A stretch of 64,000 nucleotides of DNA. Origin: Boswellia sacra (taxonomy: Eukaryota; Streptophyta; Magnoliopsida; Sapindales; Burseraceae). The notes below the pieces were generated by a model that was given only the letters and a program-made list of their open reading frames with translations, ran no database searches and was not told the origin of the DNA. The translations under genes were made by a program, and so were the position numbers. The stretch is from the NCBI GenBank assembly GCA_013180625.2, contig SNVD02009890.1, positions 248,001-312,000 on the forward strand, given 5' to 3'. Positions 11,764-23,646 of the stretch are shown in pieces. Numbering within the stretch: position 1 is the stretch's first letter; each line of letters starts with the position of its first letter.

Positions 11764-12916
11764 CTAACTATTTCCTTTGCTGGACTTCTTGCCCTTTTTC
11801 TGCTTTTGCTTCAATTGAGTAAGGCCTGCAGCAGTGACCTTCACATTTCCAATGATTGCAGCAACCAGCTCAGGATCTGTACACGCTTTCATCAATTCCT
11901 TCTCTCTAGTTGTTGCTTCTGGCATGTGGCTAAATAAATTCATGGCAGTCTTTGCAGCTGCAGAGATATTGCAAAAAGAAAGTGTCAATCTTTATATATA
12001 GTAAACATACTAACTTTTCACATCTCAGACTGGGATGACAACTCTTATGGCAAAGCAGAAGAAAGGACAATCAAAAGCATAGAATAGTTACTAACAAAAC
12101 ACACTAGTATCACACAAAATCTTAATTATAAACAACAGATATGGATACCTTTCCCTTTCTTTGCAGTGCCAGGGATTATCTTCACACGATATTTGTAAGA
12201 CTGCACAGCACTGTATGGGCCACAGACAGGCGCAGCATGTAAGAGAATATCGCTGGGAAGAGGATTCCCGGTCAAGTAATCCACATCATTTAATCTTCCT
12301 TTTTCCTCTTCACCAATCTCATGAATGTCCTCCTCCTCCATCGCCACTCTGTCCATCTCAGCAGTGTCATCTAAACCCAGAGGGGGGTTATTTTCAACCC
12401 TGCTATTTGCATGATTATTTGAGGCATCATCTGGATTTTCTTTACAATCCCGAGACAAGTGACCAACCTTTTTGCATTTGTAACAAATCTTAGGAGCGCC
12501 TTCAGAAGCTGCAAGATTTAGGAAATGATGGAATAGATTAATACAAAGTGGTTATCACAATCAATACATCCAATATTCTACGTTACTCAAAATTGGTCAT
12601 TTTTATTGGACCTTTTGCTGTAGTCCTAAACATGTAATTAGAGAGGGGGGGGTGGGGGTGGGGGTGGGGACTGGGGAGGGGAGAAGAAAAAAAACATACT
12701 GCTTGCGGGTTTCTCCTCTCTTCCTGTAGCAGCATCGTCATTTCCCAACTCGCCATCATCCTTCTGAACCTTCCCAGCAGACTGAAAATTCACAAAAATT
12801 GTCACTTCTATTAGTGGTGACATGGTAATTAACTTTAATAAAGTGAATATAAAGCACCAAGAACCAAAAACAGAACAAAAAAAACAAGAAAACTAAACTA
12901 AAAAATAGGCACCAAA

Positions 12917-13000
<84 letters not shown>

Positions 13001-16000
13001 GGAAAATATCTGCTTGGTCTTTCTAAATGACAAGGGTGAAATAGTGCAAGTTCTTATACTCACAGCCAGTAATGCCATCCGAATGTTCCTCTCTTCCTCA
13101 TCTTGATCAGCATACTTCTCCTTCATCTTCTTCAGTTTGCCCTTCTGCCCACGACTGATCTTTCCACCGTCAGGTTTTTTATTTTTAGCACTTCTTTCAG
13201 GCTGACAAGCAGAACCATCATTCCGTTTTTCCTTTCCTTGCTCAACCTTCACATCTGCAACACTACTTTCATGGCCTTTCTTAAGCTTTCTTCTTTCGGC
13301 TTTTGAAATATAAGGTTTATCTCTCACTATAGCTTTCCTCTCTTCATGGTTATCTTCCTCCAAATCAACCTGAGATATTTCAAGCCCATACTTTGTACTT
13401 GCTACGGTAGCAGATCCAAGTCCAAGAGCTCTATCAATCAGATCTTCAAGTTGTGGGGGGACTGGAGCAACACCAGTTCTAGCAATATCAGATTTCTCAC
13501 TATCAACATTTGAGATAGATTTTTCATCAACAGAAGATTCATCAGATAAGCTAGCTGTAGCATTTATATTAGTTGAGCCACAATGAGTGGAATTAGCAGC
13601 ATGGAAGCCTCCTATGGCCAGTTTTTCATCTGTGATTTCTTTCTCTGATTCAGAATCAGAATTTTTTTTAAGAGGTCCACTTTCTTCACCATCATCCATC
13701 CCTTCCTCCTCACCTCGCACCCTCCTTTCATTTAAATGTGATCCTAAGGAGCTCTCATCCAGGCGGAATAGCAATCCAAAGCCCATGATAAGTGGGTGTG
13801 GAGGAAGAAAGTTCTTCTTTCCACGGATCATGAAGCTCCCAACTGTAAGATACTCCCCTGTAGGAGCAGTTTTACTAACCTGGTGAGGATAAACCCACCA
13901 AGCGCTAGTGACCATCTTCGAATCCCATGCTTGGCTGTGGCAAACCTATATTACAGGATTCAGTTACAAGGTTGAATCATGATGCATGTCTTATGAGACT
14001 GTAGAAACATTATTAAAGGGGGGGTTGTAGGGAGGGGAGGGAGAGAGAGAGAGAGAGAGAGAGACTGAGACTGAGAGAATGTGGAGAACTAACTGTGAAA
14101 CATCCAGCTTGGTTTAAAGTGAGTGGAGGTACAGGTTGTTCAGGTCTATGATTCTTGATTACAGTACTGGAAGCTCCATGAAGCTCTGCATGGACGTACC
14201 TGTTCCATTGAATAATGATTTATTAAAATCAACATCAGAAGCAGATATCATTAAAAAAAAGCCTTAAACCAAGTTGTTCAAACAACAATCAGAGACATAC
14301 TAGTACACTTGTCTGTAAAAGCTGAAATCACCAAGACACATTAGTTATTTCAACATCTAGAAATCACTGAGACACATATCACCTTTCCAAAAAGACTAGC
14401 ACAATTTCACAGAAACACTACAGTTTTATACACCTCCAATCAAAATAATATAGAGACAACAGGAATCCACACAAATACTAGTATTGGGATTCAACCTATT
14501 TCTCAAAGGGTGCACATGAATTTCTTAGCCACTGGATTACATAACTTACGAGGGGACATCTAACTTTCAACCAAAAACAACAAATGCATATTAGCAGGAA
14601 ATGCGTGCATGACCAAACATATGTATGTATGGTGGTTACTTACACATCTCCTTTTGACATATAACGCTTCACTATCATCTCATTTTGCTGAGCATCACGT
14701 CCACTAATGACCAAATAGTTCTCACTACTGATGAACCAATTGAATTTCTCAAACCAGTGAACTTTGCGCATATGTGAAATTGTGGCAACAGTTTTTTCCT
14801 GCACAGTCAACAACCAGGCAGCTTGAGGTTAGACACCTGAGAAGAAATCTTAGCAGATCTCTAATCAACACTAGAAAACTAAATTACAGAAATGAATGCC
14901 ACTCCTACATTTTACTCCTAACGCAATCAGTTCAATGGCAATTTCCTGGAAGAGTTGCATCAAAGTCTGTTACAATTAGAATATTCCTCAATGAAGCTTG
15001 TTAATATCTCCAGTAAATTTGACTACAATGCAAAATAACGACTTCCAAGCATTTGGTCTTTAATTTCAATTGATCCAAAACGCTCCTGTTCAATTTAATA
15101 AACACCTCTTCATTCTGCCGGTGGGATCATGGCTGGATAAAACAACATTGATTACATTTTGTAAACATTGATTACATTTTGTAAAAAATTATCTGGCCAG
15201 CATATTGCACTTCTAATTCTACTATAAAATTCAAAGCTAGAAAACACTAAAATGATTATCCATCGGATAGCACAAGTACCTGTAATTTAACAGCTACAAG
15301 AAAAAAATTAAACAATACAATACAAAGAAGAAATATTGCTGAAATCTAAAGTTACCTGTGAAATCTGGAGACGAGTCTTCTTCTCAGCTGCTTTAAAAGC
15401 TTTTTCATGCGCTGTAATAGTCTTTTCCTGTTTGCTCTCCTGCTTTTTCTTCATTTCATACCACCTCCGAGCATTGGCATGTGCTGAAAGTGCCAAATCA
15501 ACTTCAACCTAAAATGTGGGAAAATAACAATGACATGTAAATAGGGATAAATATAATTGTAAAAACTTTTTATGCAATCTGTATATCTGCAGAGAATAAG
15601 CCTTCCAACCAAAAGAAAGTTATAGACAGAAGAAAACAATCACAGAGCAGTGCAAAGCAGTGTCAAGAATGACAGTCTTCTTGACAATATCTATAACACT
15701 TAAGATGTTAAATGGTGTTATCATCAATAACTTTTCTAAAAGGCATGTCATAGTTGTTCATAATAATTAACAAAAATACCATCAGAAGTGAAAATAATAT
15801 GTGATGGAAACAAGTCTATAAATAACCTTCTCTACAGGGAGTGTCTTTTCATCATCGTCCATTTCATCGAGATTGTTACTCAACAGCAATGTCATACAGT
15901 TCCTTTCCAAATGGAGCTTGTCAATCAGGCCAGCCACAGGGTTTCCAGATTTCTTCTCTTCCTTCACCATACGAGAAAGATCCTCCCAACTCATGCGGTT

Positions 16001-18330
16001 TGCAAGAGCCACACGAACAGCTAATATAGCAGCATCCACATCTTCTAAGTTGTACTCTATCAGTTCTGCCATTTTAACACTACGGTCAACCTCTTTCTTC
16101 AGTGACTCAACACGATTCTCCTATAACATGCAAGTAAAACACAGAAAAGTAAATAAACAAGCATAGAATATTTATTTTGAAAAATATAGCTCTAGAAACT
16201 AAAATCTCCCATTATAAAATAGAAGCCAAAATATAACCAATGAAAATGCTGAAGCAATCCTGAATCATAATAGTCGCTGAGTGCTATAGTGTATTTGAAT
16301 AACGATAAGAAGTTGAATCCTGCTTTTTTCTACATCACTGTTTCCATCTTGTATGATTTGATCTTTTTCCCCATGCTATTTCTAGCAATCTAAATAAAAG
16401 ATTGAAAAATAAACAGAACCAATATATTTATTTATCTCCCTGTATCTTTTACAATCAAGCCAGTGTTTATTGCCTAGGGAACCGCAACAACCACCCCTGC
16501 CACTCCACCCCACCCCCAACCCAACAACGTATGGCATATCAAGCTAATAATGTAGACCTGGTCCCGGCGTATTTTATCAAGCTTCTGAAAAGCAGCACCC
16601 TCTTTTGCCTTCTGCTGTTGGTCCAGCTTTTGGCCTTCGATCTTGCTGTAGAATTCATCCAAAGCTGCATCAAATGTTTCAAACTTCACAAACTCCCTTG
16701 ACTTGAATTGATTCAACAGAAGGGGGCAGAATTCATCATAGATCTGCAATAATAAAAAAAGATGAGGATTAAAAAGAACAAATGAAATGTAAAAGGAAGG
16801 AAATATGAGCTATATTCTACTCCACAAGGAAAATAAACATGGACACAAAAGTAATAACCTGACTAGAATTTCCAGGCTCAGAGGGGGGACGGTCCTTCCC
16901 TACATATTTGTTCTGCATTAAAATGTATCCTTCAGGAACTTTATCACCTGAAATAATATCCAGTAGCCAATCCTCAAACTTCGCAACAGCTACTTCCAAA
17001 ACTTGGATCGTATCATCATCTAACTTGTTATCTCTATTTATTTTTGTACTTGGAACTAAACCAGCATCTAAAATGATATGCTCAGACAGGGCAGGCCCAT
17101 AACCCAGTGCGTCCCCAAGAACGTTCTTCAAAGTGGCTTGTTTACCACGAGAACCATCAGTAGGATTTTTATTAGGATTAGAAGACTTCCCACCCCTGTA
17201 GCGACTCTGTTTTCCATTTGGTACATCAGACGGATTCTTCCCATCTTCATCAACCTTATCAAATTCATTATTGTCGGATTCCTTGGAAGATGTAAGGGCT
17301 GCATGCAACTTTGAAACTGTAGTTCGCTCAAAAACTCGACAAATTTCAGTTGGATAACGATGTCGTGACATGATGGCAACCCCTTTATCATCATCCCTGT
17401 CATTGATAAATTAACATCATTCATAATGATACTAGCAAAGCTGTTGAGCAGTCTAATGCCTGTAACGTCTAATAAGAAGCTAGCATGAGCACATCATTTG
17501 CATTATATTTGCTACTACATTTAAATATACATATACAGACAAGTCAGCATTAAATATGACAGTTGATAGTGTGTGCCCACATTTTAGATAAAAGAAAAAC
17601 AGAAAAAGAGTGATGTAAATGAGCAACCTGTGAGAACGAAGAAGCGTCAAGACAGTAAATTCAGAATCCGTAAGTAGAATATTTCCTTGGGCATAAAGCT
17701 CCAATATAACATAATGCGCATTGGAACCCAGTCCAAATTGGAACAGAATAATCTAATTAAAAAAAGTAAAAAAATCAGACAAGTACAATACAAAGAGAAA
17801 TGAAAAATAAATTCAAATACATGAAACAATTAACACAAAGTATATTACCCTGTCGTATCCAAGTTGGCGCACATCCTCAAGCCTTCTTGTACGTATATGC
17901 TTCCGCAATTTTAAAGTAAAGCCAGATGGAGTATTTTTCTTATCCCTGTAAGAAGTTAATAACAAAAAAGCTGATGAAAAACAATTAATTAATTTTTTTC
18001 TATGACCAATCAATGGTAATTTACCGAATATAAGCAGTAGTATGTAAACGAACACCGCTTTCCATTAACAATAGAACCTTCTCGCTCTCTCCTGAATCTG
18101 TCACTCCACTGCTATTCATAAGTTTGAAAACGTAAGTCTGCAGGAAAGGAAAGGAACATTCATTAGTCATTTTTTGTTGTGAAAATGGAATGTAATGTAA
18201 CGATTGTAGAAAGAGAAAAAAGAACCTTGGGAGAGAGATCGTAGACGTTCGAGCAACGCATGCCGATTAATCGTCGTAAGCACTTTACTTCCGCCGCCAC
18301 ATCGGCCGTGTTCATGCGCACCTTCACCAT
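11764..18330 (-). CDS. NEMF: NEMF/Rqc2-type ribosome quality-control factor with zinc knuckle
   Basis: Homologue of yeast Rqc2 and animal NEMF. These bind stalled 60S subunits carrying peptidyl-tRNA, help recruit the E3 ligase Listerin and direct C-terminal tailing. Exons: 18330-18226, 18137-18025, 17945-17849, 17752-17628, 17396-16859, 16743-16558, 16120-15827, 15508-15356, 14798-14644, 14199-14094, 13945-13064, 12781-12700, 12508-12149, 11957-11764; all GT/AG, phases agree, 1129 aa. NFACT-N begins [20 protein letters not shown]; coiled-coil Lys/Glu-rich segments lie around residues 390-530; NFACT-R (about 538-640) has [20 protein letters not shown] and [13 protein letters not shown]; then come [14 protein letters not shown] and a long acidic/Lys-rich linker. 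A CCHC zinc knuckle (C954, C957, H962, C967) precedes NFACT-C (about 1010-1110), and the tail is Lys-rich. The Arabidopsis homologue AT5G49930 is annotated as a zinc-knuckle protein, which agrees. Confidence 0.95.
12643..12681 (+). repeat. G-rich run in RQC2 intron 12 (potential G-quadruplex)
   Basis: Several G tracts of four to nine bases separated by single T or short spacers on the plus strand. The transcript of the minus-strand gene is C-rich here. It starts about 18 bases inside the intron from the exon 12 donor. Confidence 0.7.
12917..12997. repeat. (AT)n(GT)n compound microsatellite in RQC2 intron 11
   Basis: About nine AT units run straight into more than 30 GT units. It lies in the intron just after exon 11 (donor at 13063) and is likely to vary in length between individuals. 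Confidence 0.9.
14041..14064. repeat. (GA)n microsatellite in RQC2 intron 10
   Basis: Twelve GA units, preceded by a G-rich stretch at 14019-14040, in the intron between exons 10 and 11. Confidence 0.85.
15143..15184. repeat. 20-bp tandem duplication in RQC2 intron 8
   Basis: Two adjacent identical copies of a 20-bp unit containing ACATTGATTACATTTTGTAA. It is a local slippage duplication. Confidence 0.8.
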
Positions 18331-19765
18331 GTTGTTTTCAGTGTTTTGATTTGATTGATTGATGTTTATGAATTATGAATTGTGATATATAGATGATGGG
18401 GCGAGCGTGAGCTGAGCGACAGACGGAGAAGGTGATTCGGCTCGCCTACTACAGGTACAGGTATAACAATCGGGGTTGGGGGGTGTGGGATGGGGTGGGT
18501 TGTGGTGGAAGGGAAAATATAAAGAGCAGAGTCCGTGAGCGCTTAAGCGGTATTTTGATTGCCGACTCAACTACAACTAAAATGCTATTGTATTACGTTC
18601 CGCCGAAAATGATACGGTACAGTTGCTTGCTGTAGCAGTGCAGTAACTGTATTAAATAGTAAAAATCGTAAATAATACATAAAAATTATAAATAAATAAA
18701 TAAAAATTATAAACATAATTTCTATCCACACGTTTACTGACTTTTTATATATATAACACGTTAATACAGTTATTATACCAGTACAATAATTGTACCGTAA
18801 CTGAACTCATGTTCCGCTCCACTTCATAATTACTTTCTCAATATTACCCTCTTTAATTATACAATAAAAGAAAATTTCAATTCTAAAGCGTGCAATACTT
18901 TAAGCTCTAAAAGAAGAAAAGAAAAAATCTAATCTAATGCTCTGCATTCCATTTCTTTGCCAAATGCCCACCATATGGGAGAGGATGACCTGAAATTTGT
19001 GATAAACTTGCTTGACAGGCGAGAAGGGCTGGACAATGATGGGGATTCAAACTCCATGTATAGAAGCTAGAGATTTTCGTTGTCTCAACAAAATAGCAAA
19101 TCAAGGAATAAAAAAGGGGGGGGTTTGGTATTTTTTAAGATCTTGCTCTAGAGTTAAACTAGCAACAGGCTGGACCATTGTAAGAACACAGAAGTTTGGT
19201 TATTAGAAGATATTCCATGTCTGCAAAATATATGATCGTAAGTTCTCACAGGGGCCTAGGCAACACCACCGAGCATGCCACAACTGCAACTCTTCTTATT
19301 ACCAAGAATGAGAATGATAGCAAGTCGTTAAAAAATGTTATCTTTCTGTTTCACCTACATACATACTACTTACAAGAGACTATTCCTTATAATTTACATG
19401 GCACACGTTATTTTGAAGTAGTTTACAAAAAGATCGCCTTCACAAGACCCACTTGCAAAGGGATTCCAATATTTTATCGCAGATTCCTGCATGTATTCGC
19501 TTCACCTTCGAAACATATAGCAGATGTTTGCATTTATGTACATGTGAACTCAAATCAGTAGTTCAGGCCATGCATATCAACCTTTTCACTCTGCTTCATC
19601 AATCTCCGAATTGCAGCCTCCTGGGCAGCACTTGCTATGCTTGATAACCAATCATTGATCCATATATACGACTGACATCACAGTGCAGCATGAAAATGTA
19701 TCCATCCGTCTACTTGACAAGGGAGCAGGAAGTATAAAAACCATGTTCAGGAAGTCACAAGTCCA
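18331..19765. other. spacer between RQC2 and UPL6 genes
   Basis: Holds the promoter and 5' UTR of the RQC2 gene on the left and the 3' UTR of UPL6 on the right; both run on the minus strand. A G-rich stretch lies at 18472-18513 and an imperfect inverted repeat at about 18613-18797. No coding region recognised. Confidence 0.5.
18613..18797. repeat. imperfect inverted repeat, possible MITE remnant
   Basis: The arm AGTAACTGTATTAA (18642-18655) matches the complement of 18761-18774 at 13 of 14 bases. Further out ACGGTACA (about 18613) is mirrored by TGTACCGT (about 18790-18797). The core is AT-rich. I could not find a target duplication, so its class is unknown. Confidence 0.4.
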
Positions 19766-22700
19766 TCAGCTCAAATCAAAACCAGCCTCTGCATTTATAG
19801 CATACAGCAGTTTTGTCGACATTTGTTCTTTGCTGTAGCACAAACATATAAGAAAAAAAACATCAACAGCTTATTTCAAAAAGTAGAAAAAGGCACAGTA
19901 GCCGAAAACAAGTAAAATAATTTAGAAAAAAACATGAATGATATTTCCCAAATATAACTATGACTAAATGCTGCTTAAGACCCGGCATAAATCAAGGCAG
20001 TGAGATCAGAAAAGGTCAAAAGGGTGTTGTGCTACCTCCTTGTTTTTTGTTCATATAAATTTGGAGAGAGTTCCGGTTATCCTTGTTGATTTATGGTGTT
20101 TTTATTGAATATCTTTTGCATAATTTACTGTTCTCTCAGGCTTGTCCTTCCCTAGTAGACTGTTTGTCCTCCCTTATATTAGCTTTTTTCTCTCGTACAA
20201 TTTTATACTTTCGTATTAAAACAAATAAATAATATTGCAATATTATCATTCAAAAAAATAAACCTAGATTTTCATATGAGAACCATTACTAGCAGGATGT
20301 GGCACACAGAGAATAACATGAACAAACCAAAGGGGAATGAATGATAAAACTATCGTGCAGACTTAAGAGTGAGAAACTAATTAATGACGATGATAGATAA
20401 ATGAACTAAAAGAGCTGCAAAAGTGAATATTACAAACAAAAATAACTTTCAGTATGGTGCAATGCTATTAGGGATGGCAAAAACCCGGGGCCGGGCCGTG
20501 GACCTCAATCCTTGGCCCCAGCCCCAAGAAGGTCTTTTAATCCCTATCCCCAGAAAATTCCCCGAAAATTCCGGGGCCAGGGAATTTAATCCCGGGGCCG
20601 AGGTATTCAATTCCCCATATATGTACCCGAATTATAGTTAAATATGATACAAAATGGCAAAAAAACAAAGTTAAGACAAGTAACCTGTCAAAACACTCAA
20701 CAAAACTCGACGCACTAGATAGAGCTCGACACGACTCGACATGTAAGTGTCGATGCATCCGACACTCGATGTCTTCTAAAATATACGGATATCAGAGTGT
20801 CGGCTGTGAATCTGACACGACTTGACATGTAAGTGTCGATCATCCGACACTCTATATCTTCTAAAATAGACTAATATCGAGTGTCGGTTGTGAATCCGAC
20901 ATGACTCAACATATAAGTGTCGAGTGTCATCCGACATTCGATGTCTTCTAAAATAGATAATATCGAGGTGCATCCGACACGTCCGACACTCGATGTCTTC
21001 GAAAATAGACGGATGTCGAGTGTCGGATTTCTGTGTGTCGTAAATTAAGGTCGTGACAGAACCTAAGTATTAAGGTATTTTTATATTTATTCCGGGCCGG
21101 GCCTACGAGCCTAATCCCCGGCCCCAGGCGTTCCACGGAATTCCTCTCCCGTCCCCAACCAATCTCCCCGAAAATCCGAGCAATTCCCCGGCAATACCGG
21201 GCCGGGGATCCGGGTACCCAGCCCCGGCAGAGTAATTTTGCCATTCCTATATGCTATGCTCCTACATAGGGTTACCAGTGCCACAAGCATCAAAAGCTCA
21301 TGTCATTCAGCCACAGGTTCCCTTTCATGTTTTACACTTCATTAAGAGTAGTGCTATCTTCTTGGGTAAAATTGCTTAAAAAGAAAAAAAAAAAAAAAAC
21401 AAACCTCCTATAGGGGGGAAGCTTTAGAAGATTCATACAAGTAGCTGATGTTGGCAGCCGATCAAGAGCTTCTTCAGAAGCATCACCTGCAGCTCTGCAG
21501 AGGTTGAAGAAGAACTTCAATTATTAATGTTAAGTAAAATAAGGAACAAAAGAGATGCAAACAAATATTTATAACTTGCACAGTTAGTCAAGCTATCTCA
21601 TCAACTGGAAATAATAATAATAATAACAAACAAAACAAAAACAAATAAAACAAGTAGCAACTTGGTATCTACTTGAATCAGATGTTGGGTGTTAACTTTA
21701 CCTTTGTATGCAAAATAACGGTTCAAGATGTCTAAATCCCAGCAGTGGCCCTCGAGAGCACCCAGTCACAAACCTAGATAGAACATCCACTAATTATTAT
21801 CCTGAGTGTATATATCTTCGGAAGTTGAATAAGCACTACTAGCTAAGCAATCATAACAATGACATGGAAAATAATGACATATAAGGCAACTCACTTCAAA
21901 AATTTCTTTTGATTTTCCAAAGAAAAGCTTTTGAGAACTTCCCAGAACATCTCAACGACATAGTGCTCCTGCCAAAAAGAAATACATATTAATTAGCCAG
22001 CCTTTGCACACAACAAATAAACACTGGCCCTTAATTACATTGATAGTGGGTTTCAAATTTTCAGACTACTCAAGACATTAATAACAATAACAATTCACAT
22101 TCCATCTCTCCCCCATCATTAATGTTAAACTTGCAATCTTGCAAACGCATTGTAGCTCATATAAGTATTCGCTTCATTCAAAAAGCTATTGGTGCGAATA
22201 ACTGTCAAAAGTGGCAGCAAAATCTATACGTTTTAGTTACATCATAATGGTTTTAGCAAAGCCCATGATGCTTGCTTTAAAAATGTAAGAACATCTGAAA
22301 TAAAGATAGAAACCAATTCACATTACATGGAAAACGGTGTAAGTTATCAAAGCCAATTTGAAAAGCACAGATTCAATGTGAATAAAGTGACAGTCTTTTC
22401 AGGCCCTTGACTAGATCAGTGATCACTCAATGGGCTGAGTGAGATAGGTCTTACAATTAAATCTTGCTTGGGGGGGGGGAGGTGGGGAATAGGAAATGAC
22501 ACCTCCCTGTATGCTTGTACGTTTTGGAAAGTGATGAAAACTACATCAGAAGCATGTTCCAAAAATAGAAAAGCAATAATATCAACATATTTTTTCCCCC
22601 ACTACCCTCTTATGTCTTATCAGTTAAACCAAAGTAAACTGAAAAACTACTTACACTATGATAGCCACCAGCGTAATTGGTGTTGAGTCTCAGGTCATCA

Positions 22701-23597
22701 AAATCCAAACTGTCAAGTGAACCTGATACTAGAAGCTGAAAACAAAACACAAATGTATCAAAGAAATGGGATTTTACAACCCAGAAAATGACAACCAGTC
22801 TAGCATAGAACCACATATTTACATTAAGAGTACTCAGATTTGATGACATGAAGATAGCAAGTAACAGATTTTTAAAATTCCAGCCCAAATTTTCGGAAGG
22901 ATTTTTCAAAAGTATATGTTACAGACCATATGGTTGTACAGATAGATAGATAACTCATAACACTAAGGGGGGCTGCTTTTTTTTATTTTTATTTGAAGTT
23001 TGAATATAACTTATTCTCAATCATTCAAATATTTTTAGGGTCTTTTTTTCTACTGGAGTCTAAGAATGAGATAAATTTATCTGAATTGAAAAGGCTAAAC
23101 TTTTAGTTTTTATCTTGGCATGAAAAGGTGATAATACTGTTATTGACTTTAATTACTTCCTATTTTGCATTTATCTTTTGTTCGTGTTTCTCTAAACACA
23201 ACCTTTACCGCAACTTATATTCCTAAATAAAATGGCAATTTTTTATTATTATATTATTAGATTAATATTTAAATATTCATTTAAAATTACGTAATTAAAT
23301 AGTTATTTCTTTTACATAAATATATTTTTTAATTTATCACATTATTTGTAATATAGGTTAACTAAAAATATGCAATTTTAATGGTGTTACAATAAGTTGA
23401 TTTTAATTTTGCCCATTCATTATTTACAAATGTTTCTATGCTACATAAACTATATAATATATGATACTTAATAAGCCAAATGTGTCAAATTACTCTTCAA
23501 ATGTTTTTCACTGAAAAAAAAAAACAGCTTGAGACTAATTATCAGACCTCTGAAGACAAAAAACATACATATCATTCAAATATTTGTATTCAAACAC

Positions 23598-23646
<49 letters not shown>

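Noticed and set aside
12893..13063. Extension of the long frame 12893-13915 as coding exon
   Set aside because: The exon ends at a consensus donor GTGAGT at 13063, and the rest is a microsatellite. The next NEMF exon continues in phase from 12781.
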